From: Pseudanabaena biceps
Lineage (GTDB): Bacteria > Cyanobacteriota > Cyanobacteriia > Pseudanabaenales > Pseudanabaenaceae
NCBI GenBank assembly: GCA_013361095.1
Contig: JAATWA010000001.1
Location: 62,001-126,000, forward strand
DNA length: 64,000 nt
Direction of reading: 5' to 3'
This document shows, one piece after another, positions 52,372 through 61,924 of the stretch. Position 1 is the first letter of the stretch; each line of letters begins with the position of its first letter. A program made the position numbers and the translations under genes. The notes under the pieces are model-generated. The model saw nothing but the letters and a program-made list of their open reading frames with translations. It made no database searches and was not told the origin of the DNA.

Positions 52372-53580
52372 ATGAAAATATTAGTTCTCAATGCGGGATC
52401 GAGCAGCCAAAAAAGTTGCCTATACGATTTAAAAGATGCTTTGCCCGACCTTCCTCCTGAACCAGTTTGGGAAGCTATGGTGGACTGGACACATCATCAG
52501 GGATTTGCATCGGTCAAAGTTAAGACTCTACATGGTAAAACCTTGCAGACAGAAATCGAAGCAACTTCGCGCCCTCAAGTAATCACCTATATGCTTGAGA
52601 CGCTTTGGAATGGTGAAGATGCAGTGATCAAGCATCCTTCAGAAATAGATTTGGTGGGACATCGGGTAGTGCATGGCGGCGCAATCTATCGCCAAAGTAT
52701 CATCATCAATGCTGAAGTAAAAGCAGCGATCGCACAACTAGCAGACTTTGCTCCTGTCCATAATCCTGCAAATTTGGAAGGAATTACCACAGCCGAAAAG
52801 ATATTTGGGGACATTCCTCAAATAGCGGTGTTTGATACCGCTTTTCATGCTCATTTACCACCTGCGGCTTACACCTATGCAATCCCTACAAAATATACTA
52901 ATCAAGGGATTCGGCGCTATGGATTTCATGGCATCAGTCATCAATATTGTCGCGATCGCGCAGCTCAAATTCTCAATCACCCCATAGCAGATTTGCGTTT
53001 AATCACTTGTCATTTAGGAAATGGTTGTTCTCTCGCCGCGATTCGCAACGGTCAGAGTATTGATACGACAATGGGATTTACGCCCCTTGAAGGGCTGGTC
53101 ATGGGTAGTCGTTCGGGTTCCATTGATGCAGGGATTTTGATCCATCTATTGCGTCAACCTGATATGGATATCAATAAGCTAGATCACATACTAAATAGTG
53201 AATCTGGCTTATTAGGAATATCAGAAATTTCAGGGGATATGCGTTCCATCTTTCAGGCGATCGCCGAAGGTAATCCTCAAGCCCAATTAGCCTTTGATGT
53301 GTATGTGCATAGTTTGCGATCGCACATTGGCTCAATGCTAGCCAGCTTAGGTGGGTTAGATGTCTTAGTTTTCACCGCAGGTGTGGGAGAAAATTCTGCC
53401 GCAGTTAGAGCCACCGCCTGTGAGGGCTTCGAGTTTTTAGGATTAAAAATAGACTTAGAAAAAAACAATCAAAGAATGCTGGATGTGGATATCGCCGCCG
53501 CTGATTCATCAGTACGAATTTTAGTGATTCATACCCAAGAGGATTGGGAGATCGCTCGCGAATGTTGGAATTTGCAGTAA
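52372..53580 (+). CDS. ackA: acetate kinase
   Basis: 402 aa. It interconverts acetate plus ATP and acetyl phosphate. The ASKHA-fold blocks are present: KILVLNAGSSSQKSCLYDL, DLVGHRVVHGGAIY, VFDTAFHAHLPPAAYTYAIP, RRYGFHGISHQYC, CHLGNGCSLAAIRNGQSIDT and FTAGVGENSAAVR. Length is normal. The usual partner pta is not in the window. Confidence 0.96.
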   Translation: MKILVLNAGSSSQKSCLYDLKDALPDLPPEPVWEAMVDWTHHQGFASVKVKTLHGKTLQTEIEATSRPQVITYMLETLWNGEDAVIKHPSEIDLVGHRVVHGGAIYRQSIIINAEVKAAIAQLADFAPVHNPANLEGITTAEKIFGDIPQIAVFDTAFHAHLPPAAYTYAIPTKYTNQGIRRYGFHGISHQYCRDRAAQILNHPIADLRLITCHLGNGCSLAAIRNGQSIDTTMGFTPLEGLVMGSRSGSIDAGILIHLLRQPDMDINKLDHILNSESGLLGISEISGDMRSIFQAIAEGNPQAQLAFDVYVHSLRSHIGSMLASLGGLDVLVFTAGVGENSAAVRATACEGFEFLGLKIDLEKNNQRMLDVDIAAADSSVRILVIHTQEDWEIARECWNLQ

Positions 53581-53602
53581 TTACAGCGCTTTGCACTTTT
53601 TA

Positions 53603-53641
53603 AAAAACTGTGGCGGACGCGAAGCGTCCGCCACAGTTTTT
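53603..53641. repeat. GGCG-core palindrome between ackA and ruvC
   Basis: 18-bp perfect arms (AAAAACTGTGGCGGACGC), loop GAA, followed by T residues, 8 bp from the ruvC stop. ACAGCGCTTTGCACTTTTTA at its left is a family E edge. Confidence 0.9.
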
Positions 53642-53649
53642 ATTTATCG

Positions 53650-54117
53650 TTAAGCAATCAACCAGCAGGTCAGAGCCGCCGCGATCGCATCAGCAGCATC
53701 ATCAGGACGAGGAATTACATCCAGACTAAGTTCCCTTTTTACCGCCTCCTGCACATCACTTTTATCGGCATTGCCATGCCCTGTTAGGGCTTGCTTAATT
53801 TGCGGTGGTGAAAACTCAATTGGCTCAATTTTATGCTGGTTAAGGACTAATACGATTACTCCCCGCGCCTGCGCCACATTTACCAAGTTCCCCATCCGAT
53901 AAAAAAATAATTTCTCCATCCCCACCACCTGCGGCTGGAACTGCTCGATCAGCGTGTGCATATCCTCATAAATCGTTTTGAGGCGATCGCCGATGGGTGT
54001 TTGCTTTGGTGTGACGATGGTTCCAAACTCCAATAATTTGGGGGCAGCAGGTTTTTCTACTTCAATTAAACCAAATCCGACTATGGCTAGTCCGGGGTCT
54101 ATTCCTAAGATTTTCAT
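53650..54117 (-). CDS. ruvC: Holliday junction endonuclease RuvC
   Basis: 155 aa from ATG 54117 ([20 protein letters not shown]). The four acidic residues are in [15 protein letters not shown] and [23 protein letters not shown]. It resolves Holliday junctions with RuvAB. The start at 54138 adds seven unconserved residues. ruvA and ruvB are elsewhere, as in most cyanobacteria. Confidence 0.95.
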   Translation of the reverse strand: MKILGIDPGLAIVGFGLIEVEKPAAPKLLEFGTIVTPKQTPIGDRLKTIYEDMHTLIEQFQPQVVGMEKLFFYRMGNLVNVAQARGVIVLVLNQHKIEPIEFSPPQIKQALTGHGNADKSDVQEAVKRELSLDVIPRPDDAADAIAAALTCWLIA

Positions 54118-54160
54118 ATCTGCAATCTTAGCATTCAATTGTCAACTCAACTCAAAACCG

Positions 54161-54235
54161 AAAAGGGCAAGGGCGGCGCGAAGCGCCGCCCTTGCCCTTT
54201 TGAGGTGTCATAAAACCTCAGCGCCGAAGGCGCTG
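54161..54235. repeat. GGCGC-core palindrome plus small hairpin
   Basis: 54161-54201: 19-bp perfect arms (AAAAGGGCAAGGGCGGCGC), loop GAA. 54219-54235: CAGCGCC-GAA-GGCGCTG, the same apex sequence as in MITE B copy 3. They lie between the ruvC start and the sbcD stop. Confidence 0.88.
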
Positions 54236-54259
54236 AAAACTACAAGAATTTTTGGGTAA

Positions 54260-55426
54260 TTAGTGAGCAGCCTCACTAAACTCCATATATAGATCCTTAA
54301 AAGCTGTAACTACATCAGGTGACAACTTCTTTTCGCGATCGCTATAAAATTTTTGAAACTCAGCGATCGGATCAAATAATTGATGCTCTTTTAGCTCTGG
54401 CTCTGAGACTGCGTTAGTAGAGATTAACTTCGGCTCCACCATTACCGTCTGTGGACAGACTTTTCGTACGCGATCCGCTAGTCCGATAGGGGGCGTATCC
54501 ACCGCGATCGCAAACTTTAAGTAGCCCACATAATCACGATGGGCTTCCAATTGTTCGTCCAAATTATCTAGATGACATTCCACCCGCTTGAGAGGTTTCT
54601 GGCAAGAGAGAGGCTGAAACTGAACTTTGGCAGGTCGTCCCGTTTCCACTTCGATTAAATTAAAACCTTTCTCTTCTCCTACTTCTCCAAAATCCACTTG
54701 AATTAAAGAACCTGAATAATAGGTTGGGGCAGCATTGGGAACTTGCTGCGGACGATGAATATGTCCTAAGCCGACATACTGGCATTCAGAAGGAATCGAC
54801 TGCCCTGAAAAGCTATAAATATCGCCGCTATAGTAAGCCGCCTCTGAACCTGCAAACTTAGCGCCATCAATGGTCATATGTGCCATCATCACGTTTACAG
54901 CATCGGGCTTGAAGGCTTTGGCGAGATTTTGCAAGACATAAGTAACGGTATTTTTATAGTCGCTGCGTTGCTCTAATACATCTAAGTTCCAGAGATCATC
55001 CACCGTAATCATCCGTCGCTCTGAAGCAAAGGGTAATGCTCCGACACAGAGTTTTCCGCTAGCTGTATCCAACTCAATCATGCCCCCATCGACCGCAACT
55101 CGTGGTCTACCTAAGGCTCTTACCCCTGCGAGGGATAGTAATTGCGCGAGGCTATCAATTCGATTAGCAGAATCATGATTTCCCGCGATCGCCACTGAGG
55201 GAATGCTGAGTTGATTGAGTTGGTAAAAGAACTCATAGGCAACTCTCTCGGCTTCAGTAGTGGGATTTGGCACATCAAAAATATCGCCTGCCACGAGTAC
55301 GGCATCAACGGCAAATTCTTTAGCATAGGCAATGATTTCTGCGAGAGCTGCTTCAATTTCTGATGTGCGATCAACTCCCCGCAATTTTCTGCCCAAGTGC
55401 CAATCAGAGGTATGGATTAAACGCAT
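54260..55426 (-). CDS. sbcD: exonuclease SbcCD subunit D
   Basis: 388 aa. A metallophosphoesterase nuclease of the Mre11 family: MRLIHTSDWHLGRKLRG (Asp, His), LVAGDIFDVPNP (Asp), IAGNHDSANRID (Asn-His-Asp), MMAHMTIDGAK (His) and YVGLGHIHRPQQV (His-His). The C-terminal capping domain is present. Works with SbcC (35086-38097). Genes for the two subunits are usually adjacent in other bacteria; here they are 16 kb apart and divergent in strand. Confidence 0.95.
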   Translation of the reverse strand: MRLIHTSDWHLGRKLRGVDRTSEIEAALAEIIAYAKEFAVDAVLVAGDIFDVPNPTTEAERVAYEFFYQLNQLSIPSVAIAGNHDSANRIDSLAQLLSLAGVRALGRPRVAVDGGMIELDTASGKLCVGALPFASERRMITVDDLWNLDVLEQRSDYKNTVTYVLQNLAKAFKPDAVNVMMAHMTIDGAKFAGSEAAYYSGDIYSFSGQSIPSECQYVGLGHIHRPQQVPNAAPTYYSGSLIQVDFGEVGEEKGFNLIEVETGRPAKVQFQPLSCQKPLKRVECHLDNLDEQLEAHRDYVGYLKFAIAVDTPPIGLADRVRKVCPQTVMVEPKLISTNAVSEPELKEHQLFDPIAEFQKFYSDREKKLSPDVVTAFKDLYMEFSEAAH

Positions 55427-55481
55427 AAATTCAGTCAGATTAATTTGGGGACTTAGGCTATTTTAAATCGCAATTAGAGTA

Positions 55482-55555
55482 GTAGCGCTAAGCGCTACCT
55501 GCAATTTTTTGGGGATTTTTACCGCCTTCGGCGGTAAAAATCCCCAAAAAATTGC
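55482..55555. repeat. palindromes abutting a stop codon
   Basis: 55482-55498: GTAGCGC-TAA-GCGCTAC. 55501-55555: 26-bp perfect arms (GCAATTTTTTGGGGATTTTT then ACCGCC), loop TTC, ending on the base before the stop codon (55556-55558) of the next gene on the minus strand. Confidence 0.92.
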
Positions 55556-56107
55556 TCAATCACTGCCACCCCATGACCAAACGGGATTACCATTTTTTAC
55601 AGCTTGGTTCAAAATCACCGTTGTAAATTTATTGGCATCGCGCATTCCTGTCATATCCAAAATCAGGTACGCATTACCATTGGCAAACTGCATTCGCAAA
55701 TAGGAATGTCTTTCAAAGGCTTCGTCATTAACTTGACTGATTTTGGCGCTGGCTAGACATTGACGATATTTGGGCTGCAATTTGGCGACCCAAGTCACAC
55801 TAAAGTGATCGCTTTTTTCGATTTTGAAGGCTTTCGCTAGCCATCCTAGAGATGCAGAGCCGTCTGTGGCATAACTGCCTTCAGTATAGGGTCTAGAAGT
55901 TTCATTTAGACTAATAGAAGTAGGACAACTTTGGAATGGATTGGTTGTGTTTTGATTGAGCAGAGGATAAACCTCCAATTTGAGTTGTACGGGAGCCGCA
56001 AAACTAGGCTGGGCTAAGATTCCTAACTGAGCGATCGCTACGGTGCTGACACTTAAAAAAAAGTTATTTAGCATCTTTCTAAAAAATGCAAACTGAAAAT
56101 TTATCAT
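55556..56107 (-). CDS. exported protein of unknown function
   Basis: 183 aa. N-terminal signal peptide with cleavage likely after AQPSFAA. The mature part has two spaced Cys (FQSCPTSI and YRQCLASA) that could form a disulfide, and a beta-rich pattern (HSYLRMQFANGNAYLILDMT). No family recognised. Its last codon is next to the palindrome at 55501-55555. Confidence 0.65.
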   Translation of the reverse strand: MINFQFAFFRKMLNNFFLSVSTVAIAQLGILAQPSFAAPVQLKLEVYPLLNQNTTNPFQSCPTSISLNETSRPYTEGSYATDGSASLGWLAKAFKIEKSDHFSVTWVAKLQPKYRQCLASAKISQVNDEAFERHSYLRMQFANGNAYLILDMTGMRDANKFTTVILNQAVKNGNPVWSWGGSD

Positions 56108-56136
56108 CTAGGTTTTCCTCGCAATATCTAATTCTG

Positions 56137-56172
56137 TCGTGATGATAGGCGGCGCGCCGCCTATCATCACGA
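56137..56172. repeat. loop-free perfect palindrome
   Basis: 36 bp with no unpaired centre: TCGTGATGATAGGCGGCG and its complement. The stem GATAGGCGGC resembles 4116-4143. It lies upstream of both divergent genes. Confidence 0.92.
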
Positions 56173-56286
56173 GCAGGGAAACAAGTCTCTACAACTAGAC
56201 GAAGACTATAATGATATGGGCGCTTGCGATCGCAAAAAACGCTATATTGATCACCGACTAGGCTAACCGCGATCTATAACCAACCA

Positions 56287-58044
56287 ATGACTACCTCTAT
56301 ATTATCCGACTTAAAAATTCGTTTTGCTAAGGCGATCGCTCAGGCATTTGGGACAGAATATGCTAATCATGATCCTGCGGTTGCAGCATCTAAAGATCCT
56401 AAATTTGGTGATTATCAATGCAATGCAGCGTTAGGACTGACTAAAAAACTTAAACAAAAGCCTCAAGATGTAGCCGCCCAAATAATTGAGCATTTTGTAG
56501 CTGATAGCGCAGTTAATGAGATTTTTGAACCTCCCACGATCGCAGGAGCAGGGTTTATTAATCTCAAGCTGAAGCTAAGTTATATCGAAACACAGTTAGC
56601 AAAAATGCAAAAAAGTAAACGCCTAGCGATCGCCAAAGTCGATAAACCTGAGCGAGTTATAGTTGATTTCTCCAGTCCCAATATTGCTAAAGAGATGCAT
56701 GTTGGACATTTGCGATCGACCATTATCGGTGATAGTCTGGCGCGAATTTTGGAATTTCAAGGTCACGAAGTGCTGCGCCTCAACCATGTCGGGGATTGGG
56801 GAACTCAGTTTGGAATGTTGATTACTTATCTACGCGAAGTTTATCCTGATGCATTGACCAAAGCCGACGCGATCGCGATCGGCGACTTAGTAGAACTCTA
56901 TCGCGCCGCTAAAAAACGCTTTGATGAGGATGAAGCCTTCAAAGAAACTTCCCGCGCTGCTGTAGTAGAGCTTCAAGCAGGAGAAGCTTCAGCCAAACTG
57001 GCATGGCAACTCCTTTGTGAACAGTCTCGCCGTGAGTTTCAGAAAATCTATGATGCGTTAAATATCCAGCTAACGGAACGGGGCGAATCCTTCTACAACC
57101 CATATCTATCAAATGTAATTACTGACCTCCGTGAAACAGGCTTATTGCAAGAAGATCAAGGTGCTTTATGTGTCTTTTTAGAAGGATTTAGCAATAAAGA
57201 TGGTCAACCACTACCCTTAATTGTCCAGAAGTCCGATGGCGGCTATAACTACGCCACTACCGACCTCGCTGCTCTGCGCTACCGCATTCGAGAAGATAAG
57301 GCGACTCGGATCATCTATATAACGGATATCGGTCAATCGGGACATTTTGCCCAAGTCTTCCAAGTAGCAAATCGTGCTAATTGGATTCCTGAAACTGTGC
57401 AGACCACCCATGTTCCCTTTGGCTTGGTGATGGGTGAAGATGGCAAAAAATTTAAAACGCGATCGGGTGATACGGTTGCTCTCAAGATTCTTTTAGAAGA
57501 AGCGATCGCCCGTGCGCGGACTGACATCGAAACCCGTAATCCTGAAGCTTCGGAAGAATTTAAACAGGATGTTGCGGAAGCAGTGGGACTTGGAGCCGTG
57601 AAGTATGCTGACCTTTCTCAAAATCGCACTAGCAACTATATCTTTAGTTTTGACAAAATGTTAGCTTTGCAAGGGAATACTGCGCCCTATATGCTCTATG
57701 CTTATGTGCGCGTACAGGGGATTGGGCGCAAAGGAGAAATTGATTTTGACAGTTTAGATACTGATGCCGTAAGCCTTACTACTGATCCAGAAATTATTTT
57801 GGCTAAGCACTTATTGCAATTTGCAGAAGCGATCGATGCCGTTGCCGAAGAACTTTATCCCAATCGCCTTTGTCAATATCTCTTTGAACTCAGCCAGAAA
57901 TTCAATCAATTTTTTGAGCAATGTCCAGTCTTGCAAGCGATCGAGTCAGAGAGAATTTCACGCCTAAGTCTTTGTGATATCACTGCTAAGACACTCAAAC
58001 TAGGCTTGAGTCTTCTCGGTATAAGAGTCTTAGAGCGAATGTAA
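56287..58044 (+). CDS. argS: arginyl-tRNA synthetase
   Basis: 585 aa. Class I synthetase charging tRNA-Arg. The N-terminal Add-1 domain is present (residues 1-110), HIGH motif in [20 protein letters not shown], the ArgS block [17 protein letters not shown], and a KMSKS-equivalent region at [16 protein letters not shown]. The C-terminal anticodon-binding DALR domain ends [12 protein letters not shown]. Normal length. Confidence 0.97.
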   Translation: MTTSILSDLKIRFAKAIAQAFGTEYANHDPAVAASKDPKFGDYQCNAALGLTKKLKQKPQDVAAQIIEHFVADSAVNEIFEPPTIAGAGFINLKLKLSYIETQLAKMQKSKRLAIAKVDKPERVIVDFSSPNIAKEMHVGHLRSTIIGDSLARILEFQGHEVLRLNHVGDWGTQFGMLITYLREVYPDALTKADAIAIGDLVELYRAAKKRFDEDEAFKETSRAAVVELQAGEASAKLAWQLLCEQSRREFQKIYDALNIQLTERGESFYNPYLSNVITDLRETGLLQEDQGALCVFLEGFSNKDGQPLPLIVQKSDGGYNYATTDLAALRYRIREDKATRIIYITDIGQSGHFAQVFQVANRANWIPETVQTTHVPFGLVMGEDGKKFKTRSGDTVALKILLEEAIARARTDIETRNPEASEEFKQDVAEAVGLGAVKYADLSQNRTSNYIFSFDKMLALQGNTAPYMLYAYVRVQGIGRKGEIDFDSLDTDAVSLTTDPEIILAKHLLQFAEAIDAVAEELYPNRLCQYLFELSQKFNQFFEQCPVLQAIESERISRLSLCDITAKTLKLGLSLLGIRVLERM

Positions 58045-58061
58045 TCTTTAGGATATAAAAC

Positions 58062-58093
58062 CGCAAGCTCATGGCGCACGCCATAAGCTTGCG
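58062..58093. repeat. short palindrome after argS
   Basis: CGCAAGCT-C-ATGGC pairs with GCCAT-A-AGCTTGCG around GCAC; one mismatch. 17 bp after the stop; may act as a terminator or attenuator before the DUF6737-like gene. Confidence 0.7.
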
Positions 58094-58125
58094 CTATCAA
58101 TTATAAGCAAATAGGAATATAAAAA

Positions 58126-58341
58126 ATGACCTCAGAAAAGCCTGATAGTGTTTGGAATCATAAGCCTTGGTGGTGTCAACCTTGGTCGATTATTTTGACA
58201 GGATTCTCAATCATTAGTGCTAGTTGGCTATTGTTTAAAATTGTTTGGTTATCGATTCTTGTCGCCATTCCTATTTCCGCATGGATGGGATTTTTTGTGA
58301 TTTTATTTCCCAAACTAGCGATCGCGCCAGAGCAACAATAA
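58126..58341 (+). CDS. small two-helix membrane protein, DUF6737-like
   Basis: 71 aa. VWNHKPWWCQPWSIILTGFS is a strongly conserved-looking cyanobacterial signature with several Trp residues, followed by a second hydrophobic segment. Probably a two-helix membrane protein. The DUF6737 assignment is from memory of the motif. Same strand as argS and 81 bp downstream. Confidence 0.7.
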   Translation: MTSEKPDSVWNHKPWWCQPWSIILTGFSIISASWLLFKIVWLSILVAIPISAWMGFFVILFPKLAIAPEQQ

Positions 58342-58497
58342 TCAAAAAAAAAGATGCTTTGCATCTGGCACTATTCAGTTAATTAGGGATAGTTACAGAA
58401 ATGGCCATTTTACGCCGACAAAAAAGACGTAAATACCTTAATCATGCTTTAACTTTGTAGTGCTATAAAAACAGATAGTTAATCGTTTTCTCAAAGA

Positions 58498-58607
58498 TAT
58501 AGCTATCGCCATTCATGTTAGGACATAAAACCCAAACAGTGTGAGGCGGCGCAAAGCGCCGCCTCACACTGTTTGGGTTTTGATTTGTCCTGATACAAGT
58601 GGCTATA
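58498..58607. repeat. family D repeat with 55-bp palindrome
   Basis: Outer arms TATAGCTATCGCCATTCATG and CTGATACAAGTGGCTATA enclose the palindrome 58527-58581: 26-bp arms (AAAACCCAAACAGTGTGAGG then CGGCGC), loop AAA. The CAGTGTGA segment is unique to this copy, whereas the flanks match copies at 21081, 22917 and 30034. Confidence 0.9.
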
Positions 58608-58670
58608 AATTATTAAGAAGATAATATGATGACTGAAACAATCAACTACTAAGATCACTTTTTAGTATTA

Positions 58671-59987
58671 ATGAAGTTTAATATATTTGTCTTATCATTT
58701 CCGATTGTTTTGGGTTTTACTCTTTGTACTGTCATTGCAATTCTCTCAAATCCACATATTTTTACAAGTTTTTTTTCAAACTCTCCAGCAAAACTTTTTT
58801 ATGACATTGAGCATTATTCTAATTTAGTCATACATCCAACTTGTAATGCATTTTATCCATTATGGCCATGGCTGATTAGTAAGTTAGAAAGACCACAAAC
58901 AGTTAATGATGCAGCATTCTATTTCCGTATTATTGGTAGCTTACTATCTTTGATTAGTATCCCTCAATTTATATTGCTATTAAAACAAAACATTAAAAGT
59001 TATAAAATCATATTTTTAATTGTCATATTATATGTAGTAAATCCTCTTTCAGTTTTTAGAATGATTGGTTATACTGAAGGTATATTTTCTGTTTTGAGCC
59101 TAATCTTTCTGTTTCTTATAAGCAATTTAAAAATAACGTCAAAAATATCAATTAAACAATTATTAATATTAGTTTCGATATTTATTCTTGCATTTTTACT
59201 TTCCTTAACTAGACCATTTCTCATTCAAGTAATTTTTTCATCTATACTTGCATTATCTTCAATTCTATTAATAAATAAGTTCAAAAACAGTGACAATCTT
59301 AAAAATTATTTTAAAACTTATGGCATAACTACCTTAATTATTTGCCTTGGTGCTTTAGTTGGCTACTGCGCGTATGGATATTCTTGTTTGCAATCTAGGG
59401 GAGACTTTTTTGCCCCCTTCCATGATCAAAAAAGTTGGGGTAAACAATTAGGGATTTATCCTCAGCTATTTTTGATACCTCTAACATCTGCTGATTTTAC
59501 TGCAATATATCTACCAGCTATAGCATTGATACTATCTTGGTTGATTTGTATATCTATTAGTATTAGGAAAATGATTTTTATTGCCCCAAAAATTTGGCAA
59601 TGGATCTTACTTTTTGCTTATCCACCAGCTTTTCTAGCATTTTATGGTGCAGATTTTAAAAAAGCTAATTTTTCAGACAAATCCAATGATTTACAAGTGC
59701 TTAATCTTACTCAATCAGCTAACAAAATATCTACTAGTTACATATTTTGGTTTTGTATTTATTTTGCTCTAATACATTCAATAATTATTGTTTTTAGTGA
59801 TCAGAAGCTAACAAGTTTAAGACGATTTATATTTGGAACCCCTTATTTTTTTGTGGCGATCGCTTACATAAGTAATTGTTTCCCAACACGCAAAGTGTCC
59901 CAATTGCTGATATTGCTAATAGTTGTCTCAAGTATATGGCTAGTAAAATATTGGTTAGACTATGCTAATAATGTGTGGATTGGATAG
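58671..59987 (+). CDS. PIG-V-like integral membrane glycosyltransferase
   Basis: 438 aa with about ten transmembrane helices. YDIEHYSNLVIHPTCNAFYP, FYPLWPWLISKLERP and VVNPLSVFRMIGYTEGIFSV match the PIG-V mannosyltransferase pattern (extracytoplasmic Asp/Glu in the first loop, NP..(F)..YTES motif). It may add mannose from a polyprenyl donor to a lipid or surface glycan. The gene is far more AT-rich than its neighbours and nearly free of HIP1, a sign of transfer. Isolated between argS and hemF. Confidence 0.65.
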   Translation: MKFNIFVLSFPIVLGFTLCTVIAILSNPHIFTSFFSNSPAKLFYDIEHYSNLVIHPTCNAFYPLWPWLISKLERPQTVNDAAFYFRIIGSLLSLISIPQFILLLKQNIKSYKIIFLIVILYVVNPLSVFRMIGYTEGIFSVLSLIFLFLISNLKITSKISIKQLLILVSIFILAFLLSLTRPFLIQVIFSSILALSSILLINKFKNSDNLKNYFKTYGITTLIICLGALVGYCAYGYSCLQSRGDFFAPFHDQKSWGKQLGIYPQLFLIPLTSADFTAIYLPAIALILSWLICISISIRKMIFIAPKIWQWILLFAYPPAFLAFYGADFKKANFSDKSNDLQVLNLTQSANKISTSYIFWFCIYFALIHSIIIVFSDQKLTSLRRFIFGTPYFFVAIAYISNCFPTRKVSQLLILLIVVSSIWLVKYWLDYANNVWIG

Positions 59988-60041
59988 ATTTAAAGACCTT
60001 TATCTCTTGTCGGCTCCCAAAGTTAATCGCAATCCTGACGC

Positions 60042-60076
60042 ATAAAAAAAGCACCCCTTGCGGGATGCTTTTTTAT
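60042..60076 (-). terminator. hemF terminator
   Basis: ATAAAAAAAGCACCCC pairs with GGGATGCTTTTTTAT around TTGC, directly at the hemF stop on the minus strand, with T runs both ways. It can stop converging transcription. Confidence 0.88.
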
Positions 60077-61098
60077 TAGGCTTGCCAGTTAACCCAGTCT
60101 TGAGGTTTTAGGAAAGTTGTGTGCAACTCGGCCTCTGGAGTATTAGGTTCAGGATGATAGTCGTAGTCCCAACGTACTAGGGGAGGCAGAGACATCAAGA
60201 TTGATTCAGTACGTCCATTAGTTTGCAGACCAAAGATTGTGCCACGATCGTAGACGAGGTTAAATTCAACATAGCGTCCGCGACGGTAGAGTTGCCATTG
60301 CTTTTCGCGATCGCCATATTCCATGTCGCGACGAAGATTAGCGATCGGGGTATAGGCTGGCAAGAAGGAGTTACCGCAGTCTTGAACAAAGGCGAAAATC
60401 TCTTCCCAAGTACGAGGCACATCGCCAACTTCATCACTCATTACTTGAGCCGTTGTCGAGTCATTACTATTTTTATAAAGTCCGTCTTCGCCATTTTGAT
60501 AATCGAAGAAAATTCCACCGACACCGCGAGTTTCGCCACGATGTTTGAGGAAAAAGTAATCATCACACCATTGCTTGAACACAGGATAGTAATGAGGATT
60601 GTGGCGATCGCAAGCACCTTTGAGGGTGGAGTGCAGATGCTTTGCGTCTTCGCCAAAGCCATAATAAGGCGTGAGGTCAAGACCACCACCAAACCACCAG
60701 ACTTTACCTGCTTCAAAATAACGGTAATTGAGGTGAACTGTTGGTGCATAAGGATTTTTAGGATGCAGCACCATCGAAGTACCCGTTGCATAGAAGGTTT
60801 CACCAGCCACTTCTGGATGATGACGCAAAATGGCTGGGGGCAACTGCGAACCATAGACTTCGGAGAAATTTACACCACCCTTATCAAAGTAGTCACCATC
60901 GGTAATAACACGCGATCGCCCGCCGCCACCTTCAGGACGTTCCCACTGATCTTGTTTAAACTCAGCTTTGCCGTCTAGCTCTTCTAAACCTTGGCAAATG
61001 CTGTCTTGCAAGTTCTGCATGAACTGTTTCACGCGAGTCTTTGAGTCAACAGGAACTTTGGATAAAACCTTACTAGGTGCAACGGGAGCAATAGTCAT
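60076..61098 (-). CDS. hemF: oxygen-dependent coproporphyrinogen III oxidase
   Basis: 340 aa. It makes protoporphyrinogen IX for haem, chlorophyll and bilins. Blocks: [84 protein letters not shown] and [20 protein letters not shown]. Normal length for the family. Single gene with its own terminator. Confidence 0.97.
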   Translation of the reverse strand: MTIAPVAPSKVLSKVPVDSKTRVKQFMQNLQDSICQGLEELDGKAEFKQDQWERPEGGGGRSRVITDGDYFDKGGVNFSEVYGSQLPPAILRHHPEVAGETFYATGTSMVLHPKNPYAPTVHLNYRYFEAGKVWWFGGGLDLTPYYGFGEDAKHLHSTLKGACDRHNPHYYPVFKQWCDDYFFLKHRGETRGVGGIFFDYQNGEDGLYKNSNDSTTAQVMSDEVGDVPRTWEEIFAFVQDCGNSFLPAYTPIANLRRDMEYGDREKQWQLYRRGRYVEFNLVYDRGTIFGLQTNGRTESILMSLPPLVRWDYDYHPEPNTPEAELHTTFLKPQDWVNWQA

Positions 61099-61243
61099 AA
61101 TCGTTATCTTTACTACTTACTAATATTTCAGGGATTGGACTTAGGATTTTTTATATAAGCGTTTATCACTAATAAATACTTTACATTTAGTCTGTGATGC
61201 CTAGGTGAAATGTAAAGCATTGTGTAGCAATTTATTGCGAGCG

Positions 61244-61342
61244 CGAACCTATAGATAGCTATAGGTTCGTGAACTCGCCGTAAAATTAAGAAGCAAATTT
61301 TTGATGGCACGGCAAAGCCGTGCCATCAAAAATTTGCTTCTT
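61244..61342. repeat. two palindromes upstream of a GNAT gene
   Basis: 61244-61269: CGAACCTATAG pairs with CTATAGGTTCG. 61288-61342: 26-bp perfect arms (AAGAAGCAAATTTTTGATGG then CACGGC), loop AAA. The second lies just 15 bp before the GNAT start and would fold in the mRNA leader. Confidence 0.9.
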
Positions 61343-61357
61343 GATAAGATTGAAAGT

Positions 61358-61924
61358 ATGTTAGATCTGCCAGAACAATTCCTCACTTTACAAACACCAC
61401 GCCTCATTTTGCGCAAGTTGACGATCGCTGATGCTGAAGATATTTTTGCTTATGCGAGTGACCCACAAGTAACTGCTTACACGCTATGGGAAGCACATCG
61501 GTCAATTGATGACACTTATGATTATTTGAATAACATTGTCTTTGAGCTATATCGCTCTGGTCAAGGTATGGACTGGGGAATCATTTCTAAAAAAAGTAAC
61601 AAACTGATTGGAACTTGTGGTTTATATACTAAGCCTGTACATCGGCGGGCGGAGTTAGGATACGCGCTATCGAGAGATTATTGGGGTCAGGGATTGATGA
61701 CTGAGGCAGCTAAAGCGGCGATCGCCTTTGGTTTTCATGTGATGCATTTGCAAAGAATTCAGGGATATTGCGCTGTCGAGAATATCAGTTCTGCGAGAGT
61801 TTTAGAAAAGTCGGGATTGGAGTTTGAAGGGATTTTGCGTAATTATGTATTTACTAAGGAAAGTGCTTGGGATGTGAAGATGTATGCGATCATTTCTAAA
61901 TCTAATTTTCCTTTAATTGGCTAA
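61358..61924 (+). CDS. GNAT N-acetyltransferase, RimJ/RimL type
   Basis: 188 aa from ATG 61358 (MLDLPEQFLTLQTPRLILRK). The frame extends up to 61301, but those codons are in a palindrome. LILRKLTIADAEDIFAYASD, KLIGTCGLYTKPVHRRAELG, YWGQGLMTEAAKAAIAFGFH and RIQGYCAVENISSARVLEKS are typical of acetyl-CoA-dependent RimJ/RimL enzymes. Substrate could be a ribosomal protein N-terminus or a small molecule. Its stop codon lies in the palindrome 61920-61978. Confidence 0.88.
   Translation: MLDLPEQFLTLQTPRLILRKLTIADAEDIFAYASDPQVTAYTLWEAHRSIDDTYDYLNNIVFELYRSGQGMDWGIISKKSNKLIGTCGLYTKPVHRRAELGYALSRDYWGQGLMTEAAKAAIAFGFHVMHLQRIQGYCAVENISSARVLEKSGLEFEGILRNYVFTKESAWDVKMYAIISKSNFPLIG

Noticed and set aside
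58401-58460. A 19-codon frame (MAILRRQKRRKYLNH..) upstream of the family D repeat.
   Set aside because: Too short, no ribosome site of note and no recognised small protein; probably chance.
61301-61357. N-terminal extension of the GNAT protein.
   Set aside because: It is encoded by the palindrome 61288-61342; the family starts at MLDLPEQ.
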